This document shows positions 8,836 to 18,012 of a stretch of DNA of 31,068 bases, in pieces (position 1 is the stretch's first letter; each line of letters starts with the position of its first letter). This stretch comes from an uncultured Proteiniphilum sp. (lineage in GTDB: Bacteria > Bacteroidota > Bacteroidia > Bacteroidales > Dysgonomonadaceae). The notes under the pieces are model-generated. The model ran no database searches. It had not been told where the DNA came from and was given only the letters and a program-made list of their open reading frames with translations. The translations under genes were made by a program, and so were the position numbers. The stretch covers positions 1 to 31,068 of the forward strand of contig NZ_CALNAT010000240.1 in assembly GCF_937873925.1 (NCBI RefSeq). The letters run 5' to 3'.

Positions 8836-8862
8836 CTCTTATTCAAATTTTCTGTATATATA

Positions 8863-10785
8863 TTAATTCGTTTCATAATTGAGAGAGTATAAGATGATGG
8901 CTTCAATATTGATGGCGCTTTCCCAGGGCCTGTAATTGCAGCCCCTGGGAATGCCATTGTGATAATACTCTACCCAGGCGCCTGTCTCATCAATAACAGC
9001 CATCATATCTGCCAGTATTGTGCCTGCCAGTTTATCCCTGTTCTTTGTTAATGCATACAGGAAAAGACCGTATTCATACCCAATGGTGATATTTGAATCT
9101 TCGCGGGAAGATACCTGTCCTTTCCGCATATAATTCTCCTTTATAAGGGAAAGGTTATGTTCCAATATCTTTTTTGAGATCAATTCCGAACCAAAGTATT
9201 CAGGTGTTAGTGCCAGTGATGGAAGAAAATAGATTTTTCTTTCAATCCGGGGCAGACTTAATCCTTCTGCAATACATTTGGGACAGAGATAATTGCCGTT
9301 TTCGTCTTTCCGGGTTTCAAGTACGCCATGCGATCCTGCACAAAAACCGTGTCTGAATGCAGGCATCTCTTCTATTGTCACCCTTGAGGGATTATTGGCC
9401 ATGATCTGATTATCGGAGAGGAAGTTATGATGGAAAGCGATTCTCGTACTATCCATAACGGCTCTGTTGCTTTCTATTACGGCGGCATCCCACAAACGGT
9501 TCTCGTCGATAAACGACAGCAGATAACTCCCTGACTCGATAAAGAGAAACGTGGCTTCAGCGGAACCATCGTTAAGGGCATTCCGGGGTAAAATTCCTCC
9601 TGCCACATAGGTCTCGTCACCATTGAAAGGCAGCATTCCTTTTTTAAGATTATTTTTCTGAACCTGCCATGCCCACTCCAGCATAGGAAAAATCTCTTTT
9701 ACGAAAGCAGTATCCTTTGTTTTTTTTAAATAATCAAAAGCCTGAATAATCAGATATCCCGTGATTTCCACTTCGTCATTTTCGTGCTGATGAAAGATGC
9801 CGGGAATTCCAATTGCCTGAGCGTTATGTATATATCCAAAGTCCTTCCAGATGTCCCAATAAAAGTTCAGAATTTTTCTGGCCTCTTCAAAATATCCCAT
9901 GGCAAGAAACCCCCTGGAAACACCATACTGATCTCTTACATACCCTAAATGGTACGCATGGCCGGCTATTACACCCCCTTGTGCTGCCTGCTGCGTTTTC
10001 AGTATGATTGCAACATTATCTATCTGGTCGATAATCTCTTTTTTATTCGGAAGGTGATCAGGGACCAATTGTTCAAAATCGTATCTTCTTTTGGTATATT
10101 CAAGCCAATGCTCTTTTGTCCTGTCGAAGAGAGACACAGTCGTACTGTTTATTACCAGATTGGTATATTCTTCACATTCCTCGAATGTTGATCCTCCGAT
10201 AAAGAAGATTTCACTTTTTCCCGGTTGAATGTGGAATGAATAATTGTAATTCTCTTTTTTTACCAATGTTGCATTCCCTTTGGTAAAGATATGCTGGAAT
10301 TGTTCATAAGGGTGTGAATAATTACCATAAATGGGTAATCCCCTGTCTTTATGGATCAGGAGTGAGGATGATTTTTCCTTTTTATTTGCGTAAAAGTTTT
10401 CGGCAATGGTTATCTTTTCATCTTCAAGTATGTTGATGTCAACAGAAAATTCTGCATAACAATCTATTATTCTTGCCAGAACCGCTGTTTTACTGTCAAT
10501 GAAATCAGTGAATTTTGCCATTATCTTTCCATCTCTATAGATAGAGTGTTGCCAGATAGCGGTGCCTTTCATTCTTGAACTGACCGTGGAATCACCTCCG
10601 TTTACTGTCAGCCGGACATAGGAAGGTGAGCTGTAACCTGGCCCGAAAATACTTTCAATATCAGCTCCCTGCCCAAATGCACAGTAATTCCCATTTCCTA
10701 GACAGTGTAGCTGCGTGGGGGTGCCGGCACTGAGAATGGGCGGAAACAACCCTGTAAGGAAGAAAATAAACCATCTGACATTCAT
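8863..10785 (-). CDS. Secreted six-hairpin-type putative glycosidase, family not recognised
   Basis: 640 residues from the chosen start. The frame extends upstream to 10836 (17 more residues), but a standard signal peptide begins at this Met: MNVR, a hydrophobic stretch, then ILSA at 17-20. No lipobox, so it is probably periplasmic. Residues about 25-215 look like a beta-sandwich. From about 250 the pattern of helices with RDQYGVSRGFLAMG (284-297), HENDEVE (334-340), NGDE (388-391) and NDGSAEATF (405-413) resembles the (alpha/alpha)6 barrels of glucoamylase-like (GH15) enzymes and their relatives; acidic residues among these are candidates for catalysis. A CxxC at 501-504 after a Cys at 482 sits in a loop and is unusual. 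Role inferred from fold and place between a DUF4832-type and a GH78-type gene. Substrate unknown. Confidence 0.7.
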   Translation of the reverse strand: MNVRWFIFFLTGLFPPILSAGTPTQLHCLGNGNYCAFGQGADIESIFGPGYSSPSYVRLTVNGGDSTVSSRMKGTAIWQHSIYRDGKIMAKFTDFIDSKTAVLARIIDCYAEFSVDINILEDEKITIAENFYANKKEKSSSLLIHKDRGLPIYGNYSHPYEQFQHIFTKGNATLVKKENYNYSFHIQPGKSEIFFIGGSTFEECEEYTNLVINSTTVSLFDRTKEHWLEYTKRRYDFEQLVPDHLPNKKEIIDQIDNVAIILKTQQAAQGGVIAGHAYHLGYVRDQYGVSRGFLAMGYFEEARKILNFYWDIWKDFGYIHNAQAIGIPGIFHQHENDEVEITGYLIIQAFDYLKKTKDTAFVKEIFPMLEWAWQVQKNNLKKGMLPFNGDETYVAGGILPRNALNDGSAEATFLFIESGSYLLSFIDENRLWDAAVIESNRAVMDSTRIAFHHNFLSDNQIMANNPSRVTIEEMPAFRHGFCAGSHGVLETRKDENGNYLCPKCIAEGLSLPRIERKIYFLPSLALTPEYFGSELISKKILEHNLSLIKENYMRKGQVSSREDSNITIGYEYGLFLYALTKNRDKLAGTILADMMAVIDETGAWVEYYHNGIPRGCNYRPWESAINIEAIILYSLNYETN

Positions 10786-10860
10786 AAGGAAATGATTTGA
10801 AAGTGACATAATCTTATACAGATAAAGGTCCCACATTCAGGACTTTTGTTTAATTTGGTT

Positions 10861-12405
10861 TTATACATCTGATGCATAATCCTGTAAAACAATCGTACCT
10901 ATTTTATAACGTTTGTATCCGTCCTGTTCAGTATACGGAAGTTCATAAACCGGAGTACCATCCTGTTTCCCCACTGAGATAAACAGATCATAGGTCCCCG
11001 GCTTACATGTGCGGAAGAAGACGCCTTTATTATCACGATGTGCCGGAGCTATTACAAAGGTTGAAGTCAGTTCATGAGGTATCGCATTCCCCGGAGGAGC
11101 AACCGGAAGATATTTCAGGTTGAAGGAGGTATCGGTCAATACTGAAACGATCCCTCCCTTTTCATCCTTGATTGTAAAGCAGGGATACCCGCCGCCGTAA
11201 CAGGGAGCAACCCCCGCATTAGCCCATTTACTCTGAATAGTAAAAGGGTCTCCTTTTCTGATTGTGGAAGGCCAGCTAACTTCCGGTGCCTGCAGACGAT
11301 AACCAATGCGCCTGTTTATCCGTGCAATAATATCTTTATTTGCATTGTAAAAAACATCGGGCCACCAATGAATAGAAAGGAAGGATGCATGATAGTCTTC
11401 CACCGCCTTGATCAGGAGTTCATCGTCCCATGCTTCCCGTTCTACCGATCCGCCATAGTGTTCATGCTCCAGTACCACCGGGAGCGTAGGCCAGAAAAGT
11501 TGTGCCATTTCACTATGGTACCAGTTATTGGGTTTGGGTTGTACGAGGATGCTGTCATCATGGATAGTTACACCTTGCGAAAAAGCATAGTCAGTAATGG
11601 GGAATCGTTCGCCTCTCAGGTTGTGCCCGACATAGTCGTCGGAAATACAAAGGAGGGTATTTTTAAAATGACGGCGATAAAGATCGATCATCCTTTTCTG
11701 TGTGTCAAATCCCCATGAATGGCCATGTTTAGGGGTAGTCAGTTCAGTATGTCCTTCTCCCCACATGCCGTAATGACCTATAAACAGATAGGCTATATTA
11801 GAATTATTATCATATCTTTCGGCAAGCACACGAATGAAATTCTCTGCTTTTTCCAGGAAAACCGGATCGTCGTAGTCCGGTTCAAGATAGCCGTCCACTT
11901 CATAATATGCGGCCCCCGCATCAAATACCCATCGGGGAGTTCCTGATCCCATCCAGTTTTCGGTTGCCGTGATGCAAAGCGCCACTTGCCCTCCGTTCTC
12001 TATCCATCGCTGAGCAGGCGTATCGAGTATCTCCCATATAAAATTGTTCTCTTCAGGTTCAATAAATGCCCAGGGTATACGGAGGAACACTGTATTCATG
12101 CCTGGGAAATAGCGGACAGTATCGGAAGGTTCCAGCTTCGAACCGTAATTCTGATAAAGATTCGAGTAGAAGTAGGTGACCCATCCCATACCCGGATTGG
12201 TCAATGCCTCTCCATGGTCTGCCGGTCTTACCCGATGAATATCCGTGGGTAGAGAATTAGATTTTTGGGTGACCGAAGGTTTACCGGTTGTCTGATCCTG
12301 ATCAATTCCCAGAGGCATACCCAATAGGTCTGTATGAAAGCCCGTTGCCAATCCGGCTGTGGCAATCCCAAATGTCTTGAAAAATTTCCTTCGGTCGGTA
12401 CTCAT
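10861..12405 (-). CDS. Tat-exported DUF4832-type putative TIM-barrel glycosidase
   Basis: 514 residues. The start TDRRKFFKTFGIATAGLATG is a twin-arginine signal. NPGMGW at 70-75 is the opening motif of DUF4832/DUF4874 proteins. The following region reads as a TIM barrel, with NTVFLRIPWAFIEP, VALCITATENW and LFIGHYGMWGEGH. Glu217 in the last motif and Glu313 or Glu315 in VLEHEHYGG are placed like the acid/base and nucleophile of clan GH-A enzymes. After about 370 an Ig-like domain begins with SKWANAGVAPCYGG, the C-terminal module usual for this family. No reaction is established for the family as far as I know, so hydrolase activity is inferred. It is 11 bases behind the GH127 gene. It is the second Tat substrate of the locus besides the PHP protein. 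Confidence 0.75.
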   Translation of the reverse strand: MSTDRRKFFKTFGIATAGLATGFHTDLLGMPLGIDQDQTTGKPSVTQKSNSLPTDIHRVRPADHGEALTNPGMGWVTYFYSNLYQNYGSKLEPSDTVRYFPGMNTVFLRIPWAFIEPEENNFIWEILDTPAQRWIENGGQVALCITATENWMGSGTPRWVFDAGAAYYEVDGYLEPDYDDPVFLEKAENFIRVLAERYDNNSNIAYLFIGHYGMWGEGHTELTTPKHGHSWGFDTQKRMIDLYRRHFKNTLLCISDDYVGHNLRGERFPITDYAFSQGVTIHDDSILVQPKPNNWYHSEMAQLFWPTLPVVLEHEHYGGSVEREAWDDELLIKAVEDYHASFLSIHWWPDVFYNANKDIIARINRRIGYRLQAPEVSWPSTIRKGDPFTIQSKWANAGVAPCYGGGYPCFTIKDEKGGIVSVLTDTSFNLKYLPVAPPGNAIPHELTSTFVIAPAHRDNKGVFFRTCKPGTYDLFISVGKQDGTPVYELPYTEQDGYKRYKIGTIVLQDYASDV

Positions 12406-12416
12406 ATCCTACATGC

Positions 12417-14408
12417 TTATTTTTGATATAACTCAGGAATAGTGGGGCGGGGGGCATTATCCGTTACATTGATCGACCATCCCAAATTATTGATGTAGAG
12501 ATGACGGAAATCAAATGGTTGGGGTATCCATACCCTAAACAGGTTTCCTTCCTTCCAGGTGTTTCCGGCGGAAGCATAATCGCACATCGGGAGCTCATGA
12601 CGTTCTCCGGCTTCATCCATTACGGGAACCTGAAAAGTCATCCATATCTCTTTTACCGGGGGTGAGGTAACAAGTAAAACATCAATAGAATTGTCCTTGT
12701 TTTTCATAAACGAGTACCTGTACATGGGTGGTACTTCAACGCCATGACGGAAAGGAACTAATCTCGAATCGAATGCTAACACCACCGGGCCTCTTTGAAT
12801 GGCGGCATCAGGCACACCGGAAGGGGCATCTACGAGATAGCTTGTCATATCAAAACTGATCTCTATTTGGTCTTGATCCGACCATTCCCTTTCAACTATT
12901 GCATAGGCGCCGGGAACCACTTTTTTGTCCAATAATTCACCGTTGACCCTGACGACTGCTTTTCTGCTCCACTCAGGAATACGAAGGTCAATAGAGAAGG
13001 TCTCTTTTTTGGGGATAGTTACCGTAATCACAACCTTCCCGTCAACGGGGTATCCGGTTGTCAGATCTAAAGCGAACGGCTGTTTTCGGGGTGTTTTCAA
13101 ATCAGCTTTCATAGGAGCATACAAATTGACCGCAACGCCGCCGGAAGATGACATTACCGCCCACGACGGGGTTAGTAGCATAGCCCTGGGGCCATTGGCT
13201 ACACAACAGCTCATTATTACATCCGGAAATTGCAGATGACTGGGAACCCGTTCACCCATTAAACCGGTGTAATAGGACCACCACTCTCCCTTAGGTGTTT
13301 GTGAAGCAAATAAGGCGTTGTAGAGGCTGATCTCGAGTTGATCGGCATATTTACTGTCACCGGTCAGACGTAACATCTGGTAGAGAAATTTCATCCAGGT
13401 AACTGTTACACATGTTTCCAATCCCTGGTACATCGGATCACTCTGGCGCATCTTACCGTTACACCAGATTTCAGCCAGCGATCCGGAGCCCACCAGCATA
13501 ATTTCATCACGAAGAATGGAGTTGATCAGTGAACGGGATGCCTCGAAATACTCTTTATTACCTGTGATGCGGTACATTTCGCATAACCCTTCAAAGCAAG
13601 ACATCATCTCATATGCTTTGGGAGCTCCGCTCATTTCCCACAAGGGTGTTTGGTTCAGGGCCTCGTGCACAAGCCTGATCCCCGTTGGTGTTAATCTGTT
13701 AGGACTATCCCAGAGTCGGATAATATGTTGTGCAAAATCGAGATACTTCTTTTTTCCCGTTCTTTGATAGAGTAGGGCAATAGGTTCCAGCACCGAGCTG
13801 GAAGCAAGACCTTTCCATCCGATCCATCCCGTTTCGGTTAAGTTTACCCCACTTTCAGGGCCTGCTTCCAAAATCAAATGGTCGGCCACACGCTCAGCTA
13901 CCCTGAGTATCTCCTGATCTTTGATTTGGTCATAATAGGCTATTAATCCCAATAATACATATTTTCGGCCCCATATATCCCAATCTTTCAGATGATGTTC
14001 GACAGGATATGTGCCGATGTATCCATCCGGTGATTGTGTCTGTACCAATGCTTTCACCGCTTTGTCAATCACTGCACGATGCTTGTCTGTCGGGGTATAT
14101 CCGTATCCCAGCATGGCAGAAGTGAACCATTTACCCCAGAATTCGCTTCGGAACCCCCAATGTTCATCATTTTTGAGTTGAAAAGGAGTGATCAGTCTCT
14201 CCACATCTTGTGCCATCACCCTGTTCTCGATACAGAGGTCCAATTTTTCCCCCACATATCCCCCTATTTGTAACGATCCGGATGGTACAGGAGCGAGTTC
14301 ATCATTAATCGTAAGCCGATTTTTCACAGTTCCGTTCTGGCCGTCAGCAGCGATGAAAGAAACTGTATAAGCTAAAAAGAGTAATACATATTTTACCATT
14401 CCATTCAT
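12417..14408 (-). CDS. GH127 beta-L-arabinofuranosidase-type enzyme (DUF1680)
   Basis: 663 residues. A signal peptide (about 1-21, with a hydrophobic core YVLLFLAYTVSFIA) and no lipobox suggest a periplasmic enzyme. The central (alpha/alpha)6 barrel carries the GH127 centre known from Bifidobacterium HypBA1: Glu331 and Cys333 in GLETCVTVT and the pair Cys401-Cys402 in MSCCVANGPR would bind zinc, one of the pair being the cysteine nucleophile. Glu313 in GSLAEIW corresponds to the acid/base. Beta-sandwich modules follow from about 420. The full residue set predicts an active retaining enzyme releasing beta-L-arabinofuranose or a related sugar. It is the first gene after a 215-base gap with a candidate -7 box, and the next gene starts 11 bases after its stop. 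Confidence 0.92.
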   Translation of the reverse strand: MNGMVKYVLLFLAYTVSFIAADGQNGTVKNRLTINDELAPVPSGSLQIGGYVGEKLDLCIENRVMAQDVERLITPFQLKNDEHWGFRSEFWGKWFTSAMLGYGYTPTDKHRAVIDKAVKALVQTQSPDGYIGTYPVEHHLKDWDIWGRKYVLLGLIAYYDQIKDQEILRVAERVADHLILEAGPESGVNLTETGWIGWKGLASSSVLEPIALLYQRTGKKKYLDFAQHIIRLWDSPNRLTPTGIRLVHEALNQTPLWEMSGAPKAYEMMSCFEGLCEMYRITGNKEYFEASRSLINSILRDEIMLVGSGSLAEIWCNGKMRQSDPMYQGLETCVTVTWMKFLYQMLRLTGDSKYADQLEISLYNALFASQTPKGEWWSYYTGLMGERVPSHLQFPDVIMSCCVANGPRAMLLTPSWAVMSSSGGVAVNLYAPMKADLKTPRKQPFALDLTTGYPVDGKVVITVTIPKKETFSIDLRIPEWSRKAVVRVNGELLDKKVVPGAYAIVEREWSDQDQIEISFDMTSYLVDAPSGVPDAAIQRGPVVLAFDSRLVPFRHGVEVPPMYRYSFMKNKDNSIDVLLVTSPPVKEIWMTFQVPVMDEAGERHELPMCDYASAGNTWKEGNLFRVWIPQPFDFRHLYINNLGWSINVTDNAPRPTIPELYQK

Positions 14409-14548
14409 GACAGCGGTTGTAAGTTGGTTCAGTTATTACCACACATTCTTTAAATTATGATTCCCAGGAAGAAAGACCTTAAACTGATAAAGATTTATAT
14501 GTATATATGTTATGTGATGTATACAATCATGAATTGAAATATTATTGC

Positions 14549-14556
14549 CAAAGATA
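14549..14556 (-). promoter_or_regulatory. Candidate Bacteroides -7 box for the GH127-led gene group
   Basis: The minus strand reads TATCTTTG, an exact TAnnTTTG match, 140 bases upstream of the GH127 start, in a 215-base AT-rich gap between the CotH-like and GH127 genes. No TTTG lies at the usual -33 spacing. The gap is the longest inside the enzyme block apart from the one before the PHP gene, which supports a second transcription start here. Confidence 0.4.
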
Positions 14557-14623
14557 CAGCAATAATTCCAATCCGGACTTCACCGATCAGGAAATAATGA
14601 CAATTTACCTACCTACGTTCGCA

Positions 14624-16117
14624 TTAATAATTAGATATTTCATCATTTAACCAGTTCATGTGGTTGATGAAAAACTGGCGGTCACATTCCACCTCTTTTT
14701 CGTAAGATCCCATTGGAATGCCTCCCACGCTTACGCGGATATTCATAATATCCCACCTTTTGAAATTCAGTTCCTGCGATTTCTCGAGAAGTACTGCTGT
14801 TTCGTCAATGTACTGAAGAATATCCTCCGTGATCGAAATGGTTCCCCACATTTCCCTGACCTTGGTTTTAAAGAGGGGATCCTGTAGGAGCCGATCATAA
14901 TAGAAAGCATTTGAATTCCATACATAATAATTTGCCGGTCTTGGTCTGGCACCTTCATACCATCCAATACCCACAGACCATTCAAAATCCCACACAGGCC
15001 CCATCTCAACTTTCGAATCTCCCATATCACTCTTGACCAGATAGACGTTCGTATCCATATTGGCCAGAATATTTTGGAAAATAAACCATCGAACGAAACT
15101 CGGAACATCTATAAAGCGGGTATAACCATTCCCGGGATCATTGAATGCAGCTGAACTGAGTACGGCTTCAAATTCATCCATATAGTTTTTGATATATTCC
15201 CACTGCTGGATGGTCAGATCCTCTTCAGGATCGGGATTTTTAAAAGAATAACCATGTCCCATGGAAGAGACGAAATAGTTGGGTTCCTGTAGATAATAAC
15301 CATCTTTTTCAAATAGATAGCCGCTTTCAGGGATATCTACGCGATCACTCCCCTGCTCAATGGCCTCCACAAGCTGGTAATTGCCGATATATTCTCCATT
15401 CAGTACCACTTCTACAAAACGATCATCTGCAGTGTAGGGAAAATTCATCAATCTGCTTAACTCCAGGGCAATGCCTGTGCGCAACAACGTTTTGTCACAA
15501 TAGTTGGCCAGTAACACCCAATCTTTTTCCCCTTCCATTCCCAGGATACTGGCTTTATCGTCCAGTTTGAGCTTGTATGGTTTCTTGGAATAGGTCCAGG
15601 TGGCATTACCCCGTCCTCTTATCCGTAAACTATTGTCAAAGACTTTCTTTCCGTCCTCCTTGATCATCATGGTGGCGTTTACATAGTTGTCTTTTGAATC
15701 AACGGGTGTCCGATCTTCGGTTTCTATATAAACAACCGGTAAACCGGTATCGATCAGATCGCCGTCGAATGAGATCTCAAAGGTGGCACTACGTTCTCTT
15801 GCGGTAACGGTAGCCTGGGTAGTACCTCTTTTGAAGATATCTGCCGACCAGCTGATATTAAAATTTGTATTTGGTTTTTGGGTTCCGTCCGTATATACCT
15901 CGGAAACTTCTATCCCCGTAAATTCAGGAGTTTCACCAAGTTGAAAAGTGGTTTTATCCGGTAATTGTGTAATTTCAATATTTACAAAGATTTTCTCTTG
16001 GGGAACCTCCTTTTCACAGGATGTGAAAAGGAGAAAAAATCCCAATAGAGAAATGAGGGAGAAGGGGATATTGAATTGAAGTCCCTTCATGATGATTTTG
16101 TTATTAATTTGATTCAT
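14624..16117 (-). CDS. CotH-like (CotH kinase family) lipoprotein with bacterial Ig-like domain
   Basis: 497 residues. The lipobox LLFTSC places the lipidated Cys at 34. An in-frame Met at residue 10 (16090) would give a more compact signal peptide and is a plausible true start. Residues about 43-117 look like a bacterial Ig-like domain (ITQLPDKTTFQLGE, VSEVYTDGT). The CotH region begins near 125 and shows LRIRGRGNATW (164-174), KKPYKLKL, WVLLANYCDKTLLR (200-213) and a conserved Asp377 in GPVWDFEWSVG. In spore-forming bacteria CotH is an atypical protein kinase of the spore coat, and its family shows basic and DxD-like acidic motifs similar to these. In Bacteroidota PULs its function is not established: it could phosphorylate surface proteins or serve as a binding scaffold. 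It is 45 bases behind the GH99-like gene. Confidence 0.85.
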   Translation of the reverse strand: MNQINNKIIMKGLQFNIPFSLISLLGFFLLFTSCEKEVPQEKIFVNIEITQLPDKTTFQLGETPEFTGIEVSEVYTDGTQKPNTNFNISWSADIFKRGTTQATVTARERSATFEISFDGDLIDTGLPVVYIETEDRTPVDSKDNYVNATMMIKEDGKKVFDNSLRIRGRGNATWTYSKKPYKLKLDDKASILGMEGEKDWVLLANYCDKTLLRTGIALELSRLMNFPYTADDRFVEVVLNGEYIGNYQLVEAIEQGSDRVDIPESGYLFEKDGYYLQEPNYFVSSMGHGYSFKNPDPEEDLTIQQWEYIKNYMDEFEAVLSSAAFNDPGNGYTRFIDVPSFVRWFIFQNILANMDTNVYLVKSDMGDSKVEMGPVWDFEWSVGIGWYEGARPRPANYYVWNSNAFYYDRLLQDPLFKTKVREMWGTISITEDILQYIDETAVLLEKSQELNFKRWDIMNIRVSVGGIPMGSYEKEVECDRQFFINHMNWLNDEISNY

Positions 16118-16162
16118 CTATTTTCTGTTTATATGATTTGTGGGATGAACAAATGAATTTCT

Positions 16163-17959
16163 CTATTTTTCCTGATAGATAAAATTGAATCTACCGGCAG
16201 GCGCTACATCCCCGGAGAGATAAAAGTCCATGATATCACCCACTTCCTGAATATTATCTGTCCATTTAAATTCAAAATTAAGCTTTTTATCTTTGAATGA
16301 AAGGGCAGATCTTGGGATTGATATTTCCATCTGTTTCCCGGAGATTTTGTAGGTTGCTTCGCCGCATTTTTCCCATTCCCAGCCATCCCTGTTTCTTTCA
16401 ACGGTGATGACTGTTTCAGAGGGCTTTATTCTGTTTAATATAAAGTCATATCCTTCCCAACCTGTCTCTCTGTTCCTGTCTGCATCAATAAAGAGCCACA
16501 TCCAGCCCGGATCACTGCTGGAAGTAATATTTTCCGCGGTTTCAATCAGGAAATAGAGATTTTCACTATCCTTTGCCACTCGTGATGATACGAAATCATT
16601 CCGCCCCGAAGTATTGGTAAACTGGATGCCCGCCCATCCGGGATGGTTACGGTGTAGCGTATTCCCGCGAGGGATATGGTAGACAGGTTTCACTTTCTCC
16701 CATTCATTCATTTTTCCGTCGATGGTCACCGTCAGTTCACCGGAAGAGACTTCTATCCTCCCGACCCCTTTAAAACGGCGGATATTCGCCGCCAGTTGAT
16801 AATAATAAGCGTCTCCATGGCCCCCTTTCATCGGTTCGATGTCACGGCTTTTTTCCTGACTGAATTCGTCAGGGAAAGCATTGTACTGTTGTTGCCACAT
16901 TTCATAACGACCGGCGATCCATTCATTCCAACCGGTTACAAATACAAACTGAGGATCCAATTTCAGTGCTCTTTCCCACTGTTCCTGAAAATTATAGCCA
17001 TGATTGACGGCATCAGCCCCTTCTATCTGTCCCGAGTGATTGGTATAACTTCTTCCGAACGAATTAGGGGCATTCATGGCGGTTAAACCTCTTTCTGCCG
17101 ACCAGTTCTGGGCAACGCCAACAGGTACCTGCTCGTAACCGGTACTCCTTTGAGCGTAACCGTGTTGCGGATAAATCTCGAGCCATCCCCATTGATCATC
17201 TCGTGCAGGACCACTGTTATAGGTAGGTTGGCCGGGACGGAATGTAAAGTAATTCCTGATCTCTTCCGGGAGATTATCCGGGTATGCCATAACCAGTGGT
17301 TTTCCTTTCCACATGAAAAAGAGATCTTTATATTTGCCGGGTTTGTACAGGTCTCTGTAAATCTCTTCGATTGCCTCCTTGCTGCCCTGTGTGGGGCCAA
17401 AGGCAAGCAAAAAAGCGATCTGAGGGGTATTGACCCCATCTCTTCTCGCTTCAGAGAAAACATCACATAATGCCATATAGGATTCTTTCCATGTGAAGTT
17501 CCCGTTGGTACAGTCAAAAATAATAACATCCACACCGGCTAATGCAAGCAGTTCAGCATGCTTGCGCAATACCCAACGGTCTGTGTTGAGGTAATAACCG
17601 TATAAGGGTTCACCCCAGAAGTAACTGTTAGCATCTTTTGGCCAGGCAGGATGGTGAAAATTCTCGATCGCGTCGGGATGCTCACTGAGGATTTTAGTTA
17701 CATCGTATGCGGTACGGTTGCCGTAGTTTGATTGTTGTGTATGCCAAGTCCAATAGAAGAGACCTACATATTTTTTTTCCCGCGGATCACCTATCTCTTC
17801 CCATGAAGGTAAGGTGCGGTTGAGTCCATCTGTTGCAGTTATATTGTTATAGATAATATTTTCCGGTTCCGGTTCGGATTGCTGATCAATCGGGTCGTTT
17901 TCCGGTTTGCAAGCCGAAAGCGACTGTATGACAACGAGTAGCATTAAAATAAATTTCAT
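16163..17959 (-). CDS. GH71/99-like lipoprotein with C-terminal CBM9-like domain
   Basis: 598 residues. The lipobox SLSAC (Cys17) is textbook, followed by an acidic linker that favours surface exposure. The barrel starts at YVGLFYWTWH (64-73), with VDVIIFDCTNG (143-153) and TGWNEW (342-347). The Trp-Asn-Glu-Trp motif, with Glu346, is the signature of the GH99-like/GH71/WbsX group. From about 400 the sequence LTVTIDGKMNEWEKV and the later WLFIDADRNRETGW match CBM9/DOMON-like beta-sandwich domains that bind glycans. A surface endo-acting enzyme with its own binding module is the simplest reading. Classic GH99 enzymes cut alpha-mannosides, but this is only a distant relative and should not be called a mannosidase. 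First gene after the terminator at 18013-18049, so its expression may depend on readthrough. Confidence 0.8.
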   Translation of the reverse strand: MKFILMLLVVIQSLSACKPENDPIDQQSEPEPENIIYNNITATDGLNRTLPSWEEIGDPREKKYVGLFYWTWHTQQSNYGNRTAYDVTKILSEHPDAIENFHHPAWPKDANSYFWGEPLYGYYLNTDRWVLRKHAELLALAGVDVIIFDCTNGNFTWKESYMALCDVFSEARRDGVNTPQIAFLLAFGPTQGSKEAIEEIYRDLYKPGKYKDLFFMWKGKPLVMAYPDNLPEEIRNYFTFRPGQPTYNSGPARDDQWGWLEIYPQHGYAQRSTGYEQVPVGVAQNWSAERGLTAMNAPNSFGRSYTNHSGQIEGADAVNHGYNFQEQWERALKLDPQFVFVTGWNEWIAGRYEMWQQQYNAFPDEFSQEKSRDIEPMKGGHGDAYYYQLAANIRRFKGVGRIEVSSGELTVTIDGKMNEWEKVKPVYHIPRGNTLHRNHPGWAGIQFTNTSGRNDFVSSRVAKDSENLYFLIETAENITSSSDPGWMWLFIDADRNRETGWEGYDFILNRIKPSETVITVERNRDGWEWEKCGEATYKISGKQMEISIPRSALSFKDKKLNFEFKWTDNIQEVGDIMDFYLSGDVAPAGRFNFIYQEK

Positions 17960-18012
17960 TCCTGTTACAATTTGTCTTTATTGGTTCCTTATCCGTGGGG
18001 GAGAGTATTAAA

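Noticed and set aside
16163..17959. Calling the GH99-like protein an endo-mannosidase
   Set aside because: Only the general WNEW barrel motif is shared. No mannan-type neighbours such as GH92 or GH76 are present, so the activity label would be unfounded.
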